DNA of 64,000 bases from Arthrobacter sp. StoSoilB19 (GCF_019977275.1 NZ_AP024650.1:2232001-2296000), one strand, 5' to 3'; positions 1-8,025 are shown, counted from the stretch's first letter. Notes: generated from the sequence alone by a model not told the origin. Made by a program: numbers and translations.

Positions 1-1
1 C

Positions 2-97
2 CTCCCCTTCGTCATCGTTGCCACGCTGGCCCTCGCAACGTTCCTCGTGGGCTACCGGCTCCTGGCTGCCGGTGCCGCGCGTCTCCGCCGCCGATAG
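2..97 (+). CDS. C-terminal end of a membrane protein (partial)
   Basis: The window opens inside a reading frame whose last 31 residues are LPFVIVATLALATFL..., a hydrophobic membrane segment, then a short basic tail ending ARLRRR and a TAG stop. The basic tail suggests a cytoplasmic C-terminus. A GC-rich hairpin follows directly. Too little is left to name the family. Confidence 0.6.
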   Translation, partial: LPFVIVATLALATFLVGYRLLAAGAARLRRR

Positions 98-104
98 GGG
101 CTCT

Positions 105-119
105 CCGCCCGAAGGGCGG
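105..119 (+). terminator. Hairpin after the partial membrane protein
   Basis: CCGCCC-GAA-GGGCGG forms a 6-bp stem with a 3-nt loop, eight bases after the stop codon. No long T tract follows, so it may be a weak or assisted terminator. Confidence 0.4.
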
Positions 120-212
120 GCTGCCGGGAAAAGGACGCCCGTGTAATAGGCTGGCAGTAGAGAGAAACCTGCCGTGACTTGCTGCGGCGGAACTGATCGA
201 AGGGGTACAAAC

Positions 213-494
213 GTGGTCACCGCATTTGTTCTGATCAAGACTGACGCCGCCCGCATTCCCGAGACTGCGGAGGAAATCTCAGCCATCGAAGGCATCAGTG
301 AGGTGTACTCCGTCACTGGAGAATGGGATCTGATTGCGGTGGCGCGTGTCCACCGGCACGAGGACCTGGCTGATGTTATCGCCGACCGGCTCTCCAAGGT
401 TCCTGCAGTGGTCCACACCACCACGCACATCGCATTCCGGGCGTACTCACAGCACGATCTCGACGCTGCCTTTTCCCTGGGCTTCGAGCAGTAA
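213..494 (+). CDS. Lrp/AsnC ligand-binding (RAM) domain protein
   Basis: This is a 93-residue protein that matches only the effector-binding half of the Lrp/AsnC family. It has the beta-alpha-beta-beta-alpha-beta order, with segments EGISEVYSVTGEWDLIAVARV and a following LADVIADRLSKVPAVV helix and strand. The usual N-terminal helix-turn-helix is missing, so it should sense a small molecule or assist a partner rather than bind DNA alone. The GTG at 213 was chosen because GAAGGGG lies about 8 bases upstream; an upstream in-frame extension adds a Cys-rich, unlikely N-terminus. It converges on trpD, 15 bp away. This placement beside trpD and ctaE is familiar in actinobacteria, but its function is not established here. 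Confidence 0.8.
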   Translation: MVTAFVLIKTDAARIPETAEEISAIEGISEVYSVTGEWDLIAVARVHRHEDLADVIADRLSKVPAVVHTTTHIAFRAYSQHDLDAAFSLGFEQ

Positions 495-509
495 CCCGCC
501 AAGCCGTCC

Positions 510-1565
510 TCAGGCGCGGGACAGGGACACCCAACGGTCCAGGACGGCTGCAGCGGCGCCGGAATCTATCGATTGCGCAGCCCGCGCGTAGGCCTTCTGC
601 ATCCTCGCCAGGAACGGGCCTTCCGCTTCACGGTCGAAGGCAACCAGGCCTGCCGCCGCATTCACCAGGACCGCGTCCCGGGCAGGACCCTCCTTGCCGG
701 CAAGCACGTCACGGACAACTCCTGCGTTTGCCACTGCATCACCGCCGCGAAGCTGCTCAACGGTGGCCAGGCTGATGCCGAGGTCCTCCGGGGAGAAGAA
801 CAGTTCAGTGACGCCCCCGCCGCGGATCTCCCACACGGTGGACGGGCCGGTGGTGGTGAGTTCGTCCAGGCCGTCGTTGCCCCGGAACACCAGCCCCCTG
901 CTCCCCCGCCGGGCCAGGACGCCTGCAACGAGCGGCGCCATCCGCGCATTGGCCACGCCGACGGCCGACGCCTGCACCTTGGCAGGGTTGGTCAGCGGTC
1001 CCAGGAAGTTGAATGCGGTAGGTATTGCCAATTCGCGCCGGGGTACCGCGGTATGGCGGAATGACGGGTGGAACACCTGCGCGAAACAGAATGTGATACC
1101 CGCCTCTTCGGCGTTCCGGGCCACCTGCGCAATGGACAGGTCGAGCCGGACGCCGAGCGCTTCGAGCACGTCAGCGGATCCCGACGACGACGACGCGGCC
1201 CGGTTGCCGTGCTTCACCACCTTTGCGCCGGCCCCGGCGGCCACAAGCGCGGCCATGGTGGAGATGTTGACGGTGTTAAGTTGGTCACCACCGGTGCCGA
1301 CGATATCCAGCTTCTCGCCGGAAATTTCCACCGGGTTGGCATGCGCCAGCATCGCCTCAACCAGGCCGGAAAGCTCATCCACGGTTTCGCCCTTGGCGCT
1401 GAGGGCCACCAGGAATCCGGCGATCTGGGCCGGCGTGGCTTCGCCGGACATGATGGTGTCCATGGCCCAGGACGTGTTCTCCGCCGTAAGGTCATTGCCC
1501 TTGATCAGTGCCGAGATCAGCCGGGGCCAGGTGTTGCCGGACGCTGCAGATGCCTGTGAAGTCAC
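510..1565 (-). CDS. trpD: Anthranilate phosphoribosyltransferase
   Basis: TrpD joins anthranilate and PRPP to give phosphoribosyl-anthranilate, the second step of tryptophan synthesis in the cytoplasm. The 351-residue length fits the family. Visible signatures are the PRPP-binding loop [16 protein letters not shown], the [21 protein letters not shown] segment (KHGNRxxSSxxGSAD motif) and [13 protein letters not shown] [12 protein letters not shown] that lines the anthranilate tunnel. The start is GTG at 1565 with only a weak purine stretch upstream. No other trp gene is nearby, so this trpD stands apart from the main trp operon. It is divergent from ctaE, sharing a 148-bp intergenic region. 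Confidence 0.95.
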   Translation of the reverse strand: MTSQASAASGNTWPRLISALIKGNDLTAENTSWAMDTIMSGEATPAQIAGFLVALSAKGETVDELSGLVEAMLAHANPVEISGEKLDIVGTGGDQLNTVNISTMAALVAAGAGAKVVKHGNRAASSSSGSADVLEALGVRLDLSIAQVARNAEEAGITFCFAQVFHPSFRHTAVPRRELAIPTAFNFLGPLTNPAKVQASAVGVANARMAPLVAGVLARRGSRGLVFRGNDGLDELTTTGPSTVWEIRGGGVTELFFSPEDLGISLATVEQLRGGDAVANAGVVRDVLAGKEGPARDAVLVNAAAGLVAFDREAEGPFLARMQKAYARAAQSIDSGAAAAVLDRWVSLSRA

Positions 1566-1677
1566 CTGCTGATGCTATCGAGCGATGGCAGGCACTGACC
1601 AATGTGAACGGTGCCGGGAACTTTTCCGGGCAATTTCGCGTCTTTGTAGAAAAAGTCCTCCCAAAAGGCGGTTTGCG

Positions 1678-1711
1678 TTGGGCAGCACGGACTTTTACAG
1701 ACATAATGTCT
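1678..1711 (+). promoter_or_regulatory. Likely ctaE promoter with overlapping palindrome
   Basis: TTGGGC at 1678-1683, an 18-bp spacer and CATAAT at 1702-1707 form a plausible sigma-70 type promoter. The GTG start of ctaE at 1714 lies 6 bases after the -10 box, so the mRNA would be leaderless. The -10 is embedded in the perfect palindrome AGACAT-A-ATGTCT (1699-1711), which reads CATTAT on the other strand and could serve the divergent trpD or bind a regulator. Promoter function is inferred. Confidence 0.5.
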
Positions 1712-1713
1712 AT

Positions 1714-2352
1714 GTGACATCTGCGACCCATGCCCCCAGTACCCCGGCGCACCCAACGCTGAACCGCCCCAACATGGTTTCTGTCGGAACCGTTGTGTGG
1801 CTGTCCAGCGAGTTGATGTTCTTCGCCGGTCTTTTCGCCATGTACTTCACGCTCCGCTCCACGAGCGGTGAAATGTGGGCTGAAGAGACAGCCAAGCTCA
1901 ACTTCCCCTTTGCGCTCGTCAACACGATTGTCCTTGTGGCCAGTTCCTTTACTTGCCAGATGGGCGTCTTCGCCGCAGAGCGGCTGCAGCCCCGGCGTAC
2001 CGGAGGTGCCCTTCAGTTCGCCCGTTGGGGAATGAACGAATGGTTCACCCTGACGTTCCTCATGGGTGCGTTCTTCGTTGCCGGCCAGACCACCGAATAC
2101 GCGATGCTGGTTTCCGAGCACGTCTCGCTTTCCTCCAACGCCTACGGCTCTGCCTTCTACATGACCACCGGCTTCCACGGCCTGCACGTCATCGGCGGGC
2201 TTATCGCCTTCCTGCTCATCATGGGCCGGTCCTTTGCCGCGAAGAAGTTCGGACACTTTGAAGCTACGTCCGCGATCGTCACCTCGTACTACTGGCACTT
2301 CGTTGACGTCGTGTGGATCGGCCTCTTCCTGGTCATCTACGTACTCAAGTAG
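1714..2352 (+). CDS. ctaE: Cytochrome c oxidase subunit III
   Basis: Subunit III of the aa3-type cytochrome c oxidase, a membrane protein that stabilises the catalytic core. From the GTG at 1714 it has 212 residues and five clear hydrophobic segments, about the size of actinobacterial CtaE. The family motif [12 protein letters not shown] and the last helix with [14 protein letters not shown] are present. A longer in-frame extension to 1585 is possible but its sequence is polar and Cys/Arg-rich, and GTG at 1714 sits correctly for a leaderless transcript. It heads the ctaE-qcrC-qcrA-qcrB cluster; in actinobacteria these subunits form a bc1-aa3 supercomplex. Confidence 0.95.
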   Translation: MTSATHAPSTPAHPTLNRPNMVSVGTVVWLSSELMFFAGLFAMYFTLRSTSGEMWAEETAKLNFPFALVNTIVLVASSFTCQMGVFAAERLQPRRTGGALQFARWGMNEWFTLTFLMGAFFVAGQTTEYAMLVSEHVSLSSNAYGSAFYMTTGFHGLHVIGGLIAFLLIMGRSFAAKKFGHFEATSAIVTSYYWHFVDVVWIGLFLVIYVLK

Positions 2353-2438
2353 CCAGCTTTGATTCTTTTTCTACAAGAGGCAGAATTTCAGGTAGCGGCT
2401 CCCGGAGCCGGCGCAGGATCGAATAAAGGAACCACCAC

Positions 2439-3227
2439 GTGAAGGCAATCTCACAAAAGCGGCGTCACCCACTGGCAGCAATAGCGCTGCTTCTGATGGG
2501 GCTCCTCATCACGGGTGGGCTGTACGCCGTGGCAACCTCCATGAATGAGGCCAAGGCGAGCACCACCACCGCAAGCGCAAGCGACGTCGAAGAGGGCGGC
2601 AAGCTGTTTGCCGCCAACTGCGCCACCTGCCACGGCATGGGCGCCAGTGGTTCCAAGGATGGCCCCTCCCTGGTTGGCGTCGGCGCTGCCGCTGTTGACT
2701 TCCAGGTGGGCACCGGGCGCATGCCGATGCAGATGAACGGTCCCCAGGCAATGAAAAAGCCGGTCCAGTTCAACGAACAGCAGACCTCACAGCTTGCAGC
2801 GTACGTCGCTTCGCTGGGAGCCGGCCCGGCAATTCCTGCAGAAGACCTGACAAACGGCGGCGGCGACGCCGCAGCCGGCGGGGAGCTCTTCCGCACCAAC
2901 TGCGCCATGTGCCACAACGCCGCCGCAGCCGGCGGCGCGCTGACCCAGGGCAAGTTCGCGCCCGCCCTGGCCGACGTCAGCGGCAAGCACATCTACGAGG
3001 CCATGGCCACGGGCCCGCAGAACATGCCCGTCTTCAACGATGCCAACATCACCCCCGAAGGCAAGAAGGACATCATCACCTTCCTGAAGCAGATCGAGAC
3101 CACCGGTTCGCCGGGCGGTGCCGACCTGGGTTCGCTTGGCCCCGTCGCTGAAGGCCTGTTCGTATGGGTTGCCGGCTTGGGCGTCATTATCGCCTTCACC
3201 ATCTGGCTGACTTCCAGGACGTCCTGA
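2439..3227 (+). CDS. qcrC: Cytochrome bc1 complex diheme cytochrome c subunit
   Basis: QcrC carries electrons from the Rieske centre to the oxidase and replaces soluble cytochrome c in actinobacteria. The 262-residue protein has an N-terminal membrane anchor (about residues 11-33), two heme-binding motifs, CATCH (61-65) and CAMCH (155-159), and a C-terminal membrane helix (about 240-258). Two CxxCH motifs are the hallmark of the actinobacterial diheme form. The start is GTG, with AAAGGA 8 bases upstream. It lies 86 bp after ctaE and about 100 bp before qcrA in one apparent operon. Confidence 0.96.
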   Translation: MKAISQKRRHPLAAIALLLMGLLITGGLYAVATSMNEAKASTTTASASDVEEGGKLFAANCATCHGMGASGSKDGPSLVGVGAAAVDFQVGTGRMPMQMNGPQAMKKPVQFNEQQTSQLAAYVASLGAGPAIPAEDLTNGGGDAAAGGELFRTNCAMCHNAAAAGGALTQGKFAPALADVSGKHIYEAMATGPQNMPVFNDANITPEGKKDIITFLKQIETTGSPGGADLGSLGPVAEGLFVWVAGLGVIIAFTIWLTSRTS

Positions 3228-3328
3228 CTTTCCGCGGGAAGCACACAACTTCTGCTGCCCAGTCAGCAGCTTGAAATTAGAAACTAACCCGGCACAACCG
3301 CCGGGACGAGAGAAGGATGAGGCGAATT

Positions 3329-4399
3329 ATGGGCAACCATAGTGACGGCAGTCCGAACCACTCGGGCACCGTAGCTACGGCTGGTCAGAATGAGGTGGAG
3401 AAGTTCCAGGATCCTGGAATTCCCCCGCATCGTTTGCGCCTGGCTGACACGGACCCGAAGGCCGCAAAGCGGGCAGAACGGCAGGTCGCCTTACTATTTG
3501 GCATCTCTGTTGTTGGAACCCTGATCTTCCTGGTGGCGTACTTCGCCATTGATTTGGGTGATGACTCCAGCATCGCCACCATCCGGCTCCAGAACGCCCT
3601 GCTCGGTGTAGGTACTGCCTTCGCCATGCTGGGTATCGGTACCGGCATCGTGCACTGGGCCAAGGCCCTGATGCCCGACCACGAAGTCTCCGAAGAACGC
3701 CACGCCATCCGCTACGAGGAGGACCGCCAGGCGGCTGTCCGCATCGTCGACGACATCGTGGAAGAGACCGGCATCAAGCGCCGTCCGCTGATCCGCAACA
3801 CCCTGCTCGGTGCTGTGGCGCTCGCCCCGCTTCCCGCCGTCGCCATCTTCGGTGACCTCGGACCCCGTCCGGACGACAAGCTCGCACACACCATGTGGGC
3901 CCCCCAGGACGGAAAGCGCAAGCGCCTGACCCGTGACCCTGACGGAACTCCCATCAAGGCTTCGGATGTCACCATCGGCTCGGCCTTCCACGTCATCCCG
4001 GAAGGCCTGAACGAACTCGAGGAAGGCAAGCTCAACGAGAAGGCAAAGTCCGTTGTGCTGCTCATGCGCCTTGATCCCGCATCGCTCAACCCGTCCAAGG
4101 GCCGCGAAGAGTGGGGCTACAACGGCATCGTTGCCTACTCGAAGATCTGCACCCACGTTGGCTGCCCCGTTGCTCTGTACGAGCAGCAGACGCACCACCT
4201 GCTGTGCCCGTGCCACCAGTCCACCTTTGACCTCACGCAGGAGTGCAAGGTGATCTTCGGCCCCGCCAGCCGTCCTCTCCCCCAGCTGCCCATCGCAGTT
4301 GATGACGAGGGCTACCTGGTCGCTACCAGCGACTTCCATGAACCCGTAGGACCAAGTTACTGGGAGCGTGATTCGCATGAGCGCAGCATCAACAGCTGA
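3329..4399 (+). CDS. qcrA: Cytochrome bc1 complex Rieske iron-sulfur subunit
   Basis: QcrA holds the [2Fe-2S] cluster that takes electrons from menaquinol. With the ATG at 3329 (GAGG six bases upstream) it has 356 residues; an in-frame ATG at 3317 abuts its purine stretch with no spacing and is less likely. An N-terminal cytoplasmic region is followed by three hydrophobic segments, as in actinobacterial QcrA. The cluster motifs are CTHVGC (Cys274, His276, Cys279) and CPCH (Cys293, Cys295, His296), giving two Cys and two His ligands plus the stabilising disulfide pair. The 3' end overlaps qcrB by 23 bp. Confidence 0.95.
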   Translation: MGNHSDGSPNHSGTVATAGQNEVEKFQDPGIPPHRLRLADTDPKAAKRAERQVALLFGISVVGTLIFLVAYFAIDLGDDSSIATIRLQNALLGVGTAFAMLGIGTGIVHWAKALMPDHEVSEERHAIRYEEDRQAAVRIVDDIVEETGIKRRPLIRNTLLGAVALAPLPAVAIFGDLGPRPDDKLAHTMWAPQDGKRKRLTRDPDGTPIKASDVTIGSAFHVIPEGLNELEEGKLNEKAKSVVLLMRLDPASLNPSKGREEWGYNGIVAYSKICTHVGCPVALYEQQTHHLLCPCHQSTFDLTQECKVIFGPASRPLPQLPIAVDDEGYLVATSDFHEPVGPSYWERDSHERSINS

Positions 4400-6047
4400 G
4401 CCGGCTTTCGTCGCCAAAACCAAGACAGGTCGGATCACCGACTTCGTCGACTCACGAGTCGGCGGTTCGGGGATCCTCCGCGAGTTCGGCCGCAAAGTCT
4501 TCCCGGACCACTGGTCGTTCATGTTTGGTGAAGTGGCGCTGTACTCATTCGTCATCCTGCTGCTGTCGGGTACCTTCCTGACGTTCTTCTTCGACCCGTC
4601 AATGGCGGAGACGCACTACGACGGCGGCTACGTTCCGCTGAAGGGCGTGGAGATGTCGGTGGCATACAGCTCATCGCTGAACATCTCCTTCGATGTCCGT
4701 GGCGGCCTGTTCATGCGCCAGGTGCACCACTGGGCAGCACTGCTGTTCGTTGCGTCGGTGGCAGTACACATGCTGAGGGTCTTCTTCACCGGTGCGTTCC
4801 GCCGGCCGCGTGAAATGAACTGGGTTGTGGGCTGTGTCCTGCTCATCCTGGCGATGGCTGCAGGCTTTACCGGCTACTCGCTCCCCGATGACCTGCTGTC
4901 CGGCAACGGCCTGCGCATCATCGACGGTGTCATCAAGTCCATTCCGGTCATCGGAACGTACATCTCGTTCTTCCTGTTTGGCGGGGAATTCCCGGGAACG
5001 GCCATTATCAGCCGCCTGTACATGCTGCACATCCTGCTGGTACCGGCCCTGATCCTGCTGATGATCGTGGCCCACCTGTTCATGGTGGTGGTGCACAAGC
5101 ACACGCAGTACCCGGGTCCGGGACGCAACGACAACAACGTCGTCGGCTACCCCCTTGGTCCGGTGTACGCAGCGAAGGCCGGTGGATTCTTCTTCATCGT
5201 CTTCGGCGTCATTGCCCTGATGGCCGCGTTCTTCACCATCAACCCGATCTGGAACTACGGTCCGTACGACCCTTCCCCTGTGTCGGCCGGTACGCAGCCT
5301 GACTGGTACATCGGTTTCGTCGACGGCGCACTCCGGTTGATGCCGGGCACCTTCGGCAACTGGCACGTGGAGCAGATCTTCTTCGGACACGTCTTCACAT
5401 TCAACGTCCTGCTGCCGGCCCTCGTGCCGGCCGGGATCCTGTTCACCGTGATGTTCACGTACCCGTGGATCGAGCGCTGGGTGACCAAGGACGACCGTGA
5501 ACACCACGTCCTGGACCGCCCCAGGAACGCGCCCACCCGTACCGCCATCGGCATGGCAGGTTTCGTCTGGTACTGCGTCATGTGGGCCGCTGCTGGTTCG
5601 GACCTCATCGCCACGCACTTCCACGTTTCCCTGAACGACGTCACGTACTGGCTGCGGGCCCTGTTCTTCATCGGTCCGGTGATCGCATTCGTGGTTACCA
5701 AGCGCGTTGCCCTGGCGCTTCAGCGCAAGGACCGGGAGATCGCCCTCCACGGCCGTGAAACCGGACGCATCGTCCGTCTTCCCCACGGTGAGTTCATCGA
5801 GGTGCACGCGCCCCTGGATGAGTACAAGCGGTACAAGCTGGTGGGCTTTGAGTCACCTCAGGTCCTTCCTGCGGTCCCCAACGAGCATGGCGTGGTCACC
5901 CGCAAGGAAAAGCGCCGCGCATTCCTCTCCCGCTGGTTCTTCGAGGACCGCGTAGCCCCGGCCACGCCCGCTGAGCTGGAGGCCGCACACGGCCACGGAC
6001 ACGAGGCTGTTGAAGCGGCAGAAGGAAGCAAGAGCCTGACCCACTAG
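4377..6047 (+). CDS. qcrB: Cytochrome bc1 complex cytochrome b subunit
   Basis: QcrB is the quinol-oxidising membrane subunit that binds two b hemes. It has 556 residues from the ATG at 4377, which has GGGAG 10 bases upstream; a GTG at 4368 is in frame but too close to that site. Heme-ligand histidines are visible in RQVHHWAALLFVASVAVHMLR and later in LHILLVPALILLMIVAHLFM. The quinol-site motif appears as PDWYIGF where other groups have PEWY. The C-terminal soluble tail of about 130 residues is typical of actinobacteria. It ends the ctaE-qcrCAB operon; the terminator that follows is split by an IS. Confidence 0.96.
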   Translation: MSAASTAEPAFVAKTKTGRITDFVDSRVGGSGILREFGRKVFPDHWSFMFGEVALYSFVILLLSGTFLTFFFDPSMAETHYDGGYVPLKGVEMSVAYSSSLNISFDVRGGLFMRQVHHWAALLFVASVAVHMLRVFFTGAFRRPREMNWVVGCVLLILAMAAGFTGYSLPDDLLSGNGLRIIDGVIKSIPVIGTYISFFLFGGEFPGTAIISRLYMLHILLVPALILLMIVAHLFMVVVHKHTQYPGPGRNDNNVVGYPLGPVYAAKAGGFFFIVFGVIALMAAFFTINPIWNYGPYDPSPVSAGTQPDWYIGFVDGALRLMPGTFGNWHVEQIFFGHVFTFNVLLPALVPAGILFTVMFTYPWIERWVTKDDREHHVLDRPRNAPTRTAIGMAGFVWYCVMWAAAGSDLIATHFHVSLNDVTYWLRALFFIGPVIAFVVTKRVALALQRKDREIALHGRETGRIVRLPHGEFIEVHAPLDEYKRYKLVGFESPQVLPAVPNEHGVVTRKEKRRAFLSRWFFEDRVAPATPAELEAAHGHGHEAVEAAEGSKSLTH

Positions 6048-6058
6048 GCTTCTGTTCC

Positions 6059-6077
6059 AACAGGAAAGGCCCGATCC
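6059..6077 (+). terminator. Left arm of the qcrB terminator, split by IS element A
   Basis: AACAGGAAAGGCCCGATCC begins 12 bases after the qcrB stop. Its exact reverse complement is found at 7954-7972, on the other side of the IS, followed by TT. Joined together they form a perfect 19-bp stem with a 4-base loop (ATCC), a typical bidirectional terminator for the convergent qcrB and GntR-regulator genes. The IS lies between the two arms. Confidence 0.85.
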
Positions 6078-6084
6078 ATCTGAA

Positions 6085-6135
6085 CTGCTCCCCGAAAGTT
6101 GGACTGAAGATTCAGTTCTGACTTACGGGGAGCAG
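6085..6135 (+). promoter_or_regulatory. Left-end hairpin covering the orfA ribosome binding site (element A)
   Basis: The outer left IR (6085-6108) is repeated in inverted form at 6111-6135 with one small bulge. The inner arm holds the orfA ribosome binding site GGGGAG (6127-6132), seven bases before the ATG. A transcript entering from qcrB would fold the site into the stem, whereas one starting inside the element would not. This is inferred from known controls in IS10 and IS50. Confidence 0.6.
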
Positions 6136-6139
6136 TTTC

Positions 6140-6628
6140 ATGTTTAAGAACAGTTCATTGTCTGAGGAACAGCGCGAAGCCGCTGTCGCGCTGTTTAGGA
6201 TCGGGTGGGGCTCCAGAGCTGTAGCAACCAAGCTGGGGGTGGGTCGAAAGGCAGTCCTCCGGTTGCACGACAGATGGCGTGTTCGTGGAGATACTGCTCT
6301 TGTGACCAAACCAGGCAACCGCGTGTATCCATTCGAGCTCAAGCTCAGCGCCGTGCAGCGATACATCTCCGGCGAGACCAGGGTCGCCCTGGCCAAAGAG
6401 TTCGAACTGTCCTCGCCACATCTGATAGCCGTGTGGGCGATGCAGTACCGGGCTCAGGGCGAGGAAGGCCTCCGTCCGAAGCCTAGAGGCCGCGCAAGGA
6501 AGAACCCTGATACCCCGCCGCAGCAGGAACCGGAGCTGCAGCGGCTGCGACGTGAGAACGAACGCCTTCGTGCAGAGGTTGCCTTCCTGGGAAAAGTAAA
6601 CGCCTTGAGGGACAGGGAACAGCGCTAA
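6140..6628 (+). CDS. IS3-family transposase OrfA (element A)
   Basis: OrfA is the DNA-binding part of the transposase. The 162 residues contain two helix-turn-helix regions (about 8-55, with SRAVATKLGVGRKAVLRLHDR, and about 62-105, with TRVALAKEFELSSPHLIAVW), a Pro/Arg-rich linker, and a Leu-zipper-like helix near the end (ELQRLRRENERLRAEVAFLG). Two HTH units with a terminal zipper are typical of the IS150 group. The protein ends in the 0 frame at 6628, but a slippery heptamer at 6589-6595 lets some ribosomes shift to the orfB frame. It is about 91 percent identical by eye to OrfA of element B. Confidence 0.9.
   Translation: MFKNSSLSEEQREAAVALFRIGWGSRAVATKLGVGRKAVLRLHDRWRVRGDTALVTKPGNRVYPFELKLSAVQRYISGETRVALAKEFELSSPHLIAVWAMQYRAQGEEGLRPKPRGRARKNPDTPPQQEPELQRLRRENERLRAEVAFLGKVNALRDREQR
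6589..6595 (+). other. -1 frameshift heptamer joining orfA and orfB (element A)
   Basis: GGGAAAA is read G_GGA_AAA in the orfA frame, the canonical X_XXY_YYZ arrangement. The -1 frame is open from here into orfB, so slippage would give the OrfAB fusion transposase. The same heptamer occurs in element B. Confidence 0.75.
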
Positions 6629-6684
6629 AGGTTCGCGCTGTCATCGCTCTCAAGGCTGAGCACCGATTAGAGGTTCTGCTGGAC

Positions 6685-7479
6685 GTGGCCGGGTTACCAC
6701 GGTCCACGTTCTTCTACCACCAAGCCAAACTCAATGGCCCCGATCCACGGGCGTCCCTGAAGGCCGCTATTACAGAGATTTTCAAGAAGAACCACGGCCG
6801 GTACGGGCACCGCCGGATCCACATCGAACTGCTCAAACAAGGGTGGACGGTCGCGAAGAAGACCGTCCTGAAGCTGATGCGATCCCTGCGGCTGGTCTGC
6901 AAGGTCCGAAGCAGGAAGCGCTACAACTCCTACCAGGGCGAACAAGGCGTTGTGGCCCCGAACCTGCTGAAACGCCAGTTCGACGCGGACGCCCCAGACC
7001 AGAAGTGGGTTACCGATGTGACCGAGTTCAGCGTGGGTGACCGGAAGCTCTACCTCTCACCGATCATGGATCTTTTTGACCGGCAAATCATCTCCTACGC
7101 GATTGGCACGTCGCCCAACCTGGAGCTGGCCAATGCATCGCTGCGCGGCGCCCTGGCCACGCTCGAGAACGGCCAGCAACCCCTTGTGCACTCAGACCAG
7201 GGGTTCCAATATCAGCACAGCTCCTGGCGCACACTCTTGGCGGACGCCGGCGCAGTCCAATCGATGTCCCGCAAAGCCAACTGCTACGACAATGCCGTGA
7301 TGGAAAACTTCTTTGGACACCTCAAAGAAGAACTCTTCCACCGCGTCCGCTTCCTGAACACCGAAGCGCTAACACCGGCCCTGCATGAGTACATCCGCTG
7401 GTACAACACCGAAAGAATCTCCACCAAGCTCAACGGCCTGAGTCCAATGCAGTACCGGGCTCAGGCCCTCGCGGCTTAG
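6685..7479 (+). CDS. IS3-family transposase OrfB, DDE integrase core (element A)
   Basis: OrfB is the catalytic domain that cuts and joins the IS ends. The 264 residues show an HTH_21-type region (HGRYGHRRIHIELLKQGW) and an rve integrase core with Asp111 (WVTDVTEF), Asp171 (HSDQGFQYQ) and Glu207 (NAVMENFFG); the D-35-E spacing is canonical. It lies in the -1 frame relative to orfA and is probably made mainly as the OrfAB fusion (6140-7479) through the heptamer at 6589. The ATG-like start at 6685 is GTG in GTGGCCGGG, with no ribosome binding site of its own. Confidence 0.92.
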   Translation: MAGLPRSTFFYHQAKLNGPDPRASLKAAITEIFKKNHGRYGHRRIHIELLKQGWTVAKKTVLKLMRSLRLVCKVRSRKRYNSYQGEQGVVAPNLLKRQFDADAPDQKWVTDVTEFSVGDRKLYLSPIMDLFDRQIISYAIGTSPNLELANASLRGALATLENGQQPLVHSDQGFQYQHSSWRTLLADAGAVQSMSRKANCYDNAVMENFFGHLKEELFHRVRFLNTEALTPALHEYIRWYNTERISTKLNGLSPMQYRAQALAA

Positions 7480-7552
7480 CCCATCAGTTAGCCGGCACAG
7501 CTTCTTTAGTACTGACCGAAGATAGGCGCTTGGGCGCCGGTAGGATCACGGC

Positions 7553-7753
7553 ATGAGCGCCAACGGCAAAAAGCGCGAGACCAAGCGGCAAGTGAGCGTG
7601 CGGATCGCATTCGTTTTCATCGCAGGAATCGTGGGCAGCGTCCTGGTATCACGGCTGATACCTCAGGTTGAATGGCTGGCATTCCTACCCGCGGCATTAG
7701 CCACCGGAATTATCATTCCGGATGTGGTCGCTCTGATGCGAGGGGATCCGTGA
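7553..7753 (+). CDS. Passenger gene of element A: small membrane protein of unknown function
   Basis: This 66-residue protein has a basic N-terminus (MSANGKKRETKRQVS), then two hydrophobic stretches (about 18-33 and 41-60). It is probably a small inner membrane protein. AGGA lies 8 bases before the ATG. It is on the transposase strand, between orfB and the right inverted repeat, where plain IS3 elements have nothing. No family is recognised. Element B has a different gene at the same place, so this is best read as cargo. Confidence 0.6.
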   Translation: MSANGKKRETKRQVSVRIAFVFIAGIVGSVLVSRLIPQVEWLAFLPAALATGIIIPDVVALMRGDP

Positions 7754-7799
7754 TGGATCGCCTTGAACCCAGGGCGGGCCGATAATGTCAGCCAGCTTG

Positions 7800-7830
7800 C
7801 ATGTACCCCGGGTAGGTTCGCCGGTACATG
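7800..7830 (+). repeat. Imperfect inverted repeat in the element A passenger region
   Basis: CATGTACC (7800-7807) and GGTACATG (7823-7830) are exact inverted repeats around a 15-base centre. It lies between the passenger gene and the right-end hairpin. Function unknown. Confidence 0.3.
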
Positions 7831-7841
7831 AGTCCTACGCA

Positions 7842-7879
7842 GAAAAGGCTCCGTCCCAGAGATGGGACGGAGCCTTTTC
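7842..7879. terminator. Right-end hairpin of element A, bidirectional terminator
   Basis: GAAAAGGCTCCGTCCCA (7842-7858) and its exact complement (7863-7879) form a 17-bp stem with loop GAGA. Each outer side reads as a short T run in its own direction (CCTTTTC). Element B has a hairpin of the same size at the equivalent place but with a different outer stem, so the structure rather than the sequence is kept. Confidence 0.75.
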
Positions 7880-7925
7880 AGAAGAGCCGCCGCTAAGCCG
7901 CTGAAGTGGACCTCGCACATTTGCG

Positions 7926-7950
7926 AGTCCAACTTTCGGGGACCAGTTCA
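7926..7950 (-). repeat. Right inverted repeat of element A
   Basis: Read from the right, TGAACTGGTCCCCGAAAGTT followed by GGACT matches the left end except for G in place of C at position 8. The same G variant is found at the right end of element B, so the two ends of these elements are distinguishable. Confidence 0.85.
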
Positions 7951-7953
7951 TCC

Positions 7954-7972
7954 GGATCGGGCCTTTCCTGTT
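7954..7972 (-). terminator. Right arm of the split qcrB terminator
   Basis: GGATCGGGCCTTTCCTGTT is the exact reverse complement of 6059-6077 and is followed by TTCC. It also lies just past the 3' end of the GntR regulator gene on the other strand. With the IS in place the two arms are 1.9 kb apart. Confidence 0.85.
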
Positions 7973-8025
7973 TTCCTGGGGTGTGCTGCCCACGCCCCCC
8001 ACAGGGGAACGGATGGTTGGGGCGG

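Larger units (their letters stand above)
6081..7950 (+). mobile_element. IS3-family (IS150-group) element A with passenger gene
   Basis: The element is bounded by inverted repeats: TGAACTGCTCCCCGAAAGTT... at 6081 and the matching ...AACTTTCGGGGACCAGTTCA at 7950. At 1870 bp it is longer than a plain IS3 element (about 1.3-1.5 kb) because about 450 bp, including a small gene, lie between the transposase and the right end. Order: left IR and hairpin, orfA, orfB, passenger ORF 7553-7753, hairpin 7842-7879, right IR. The target duplication is short or decayed: TC matches on both sides, or ATC if the terminal A is shared. Both transposase frames look intact. Confidence 0.9.

Noticed and set aside
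6059..7972. IS element A inactivating a host gene
   Set aside because: Both flanks are arms of one terminator hairpin, and qcrB and the GntR gene are complete.
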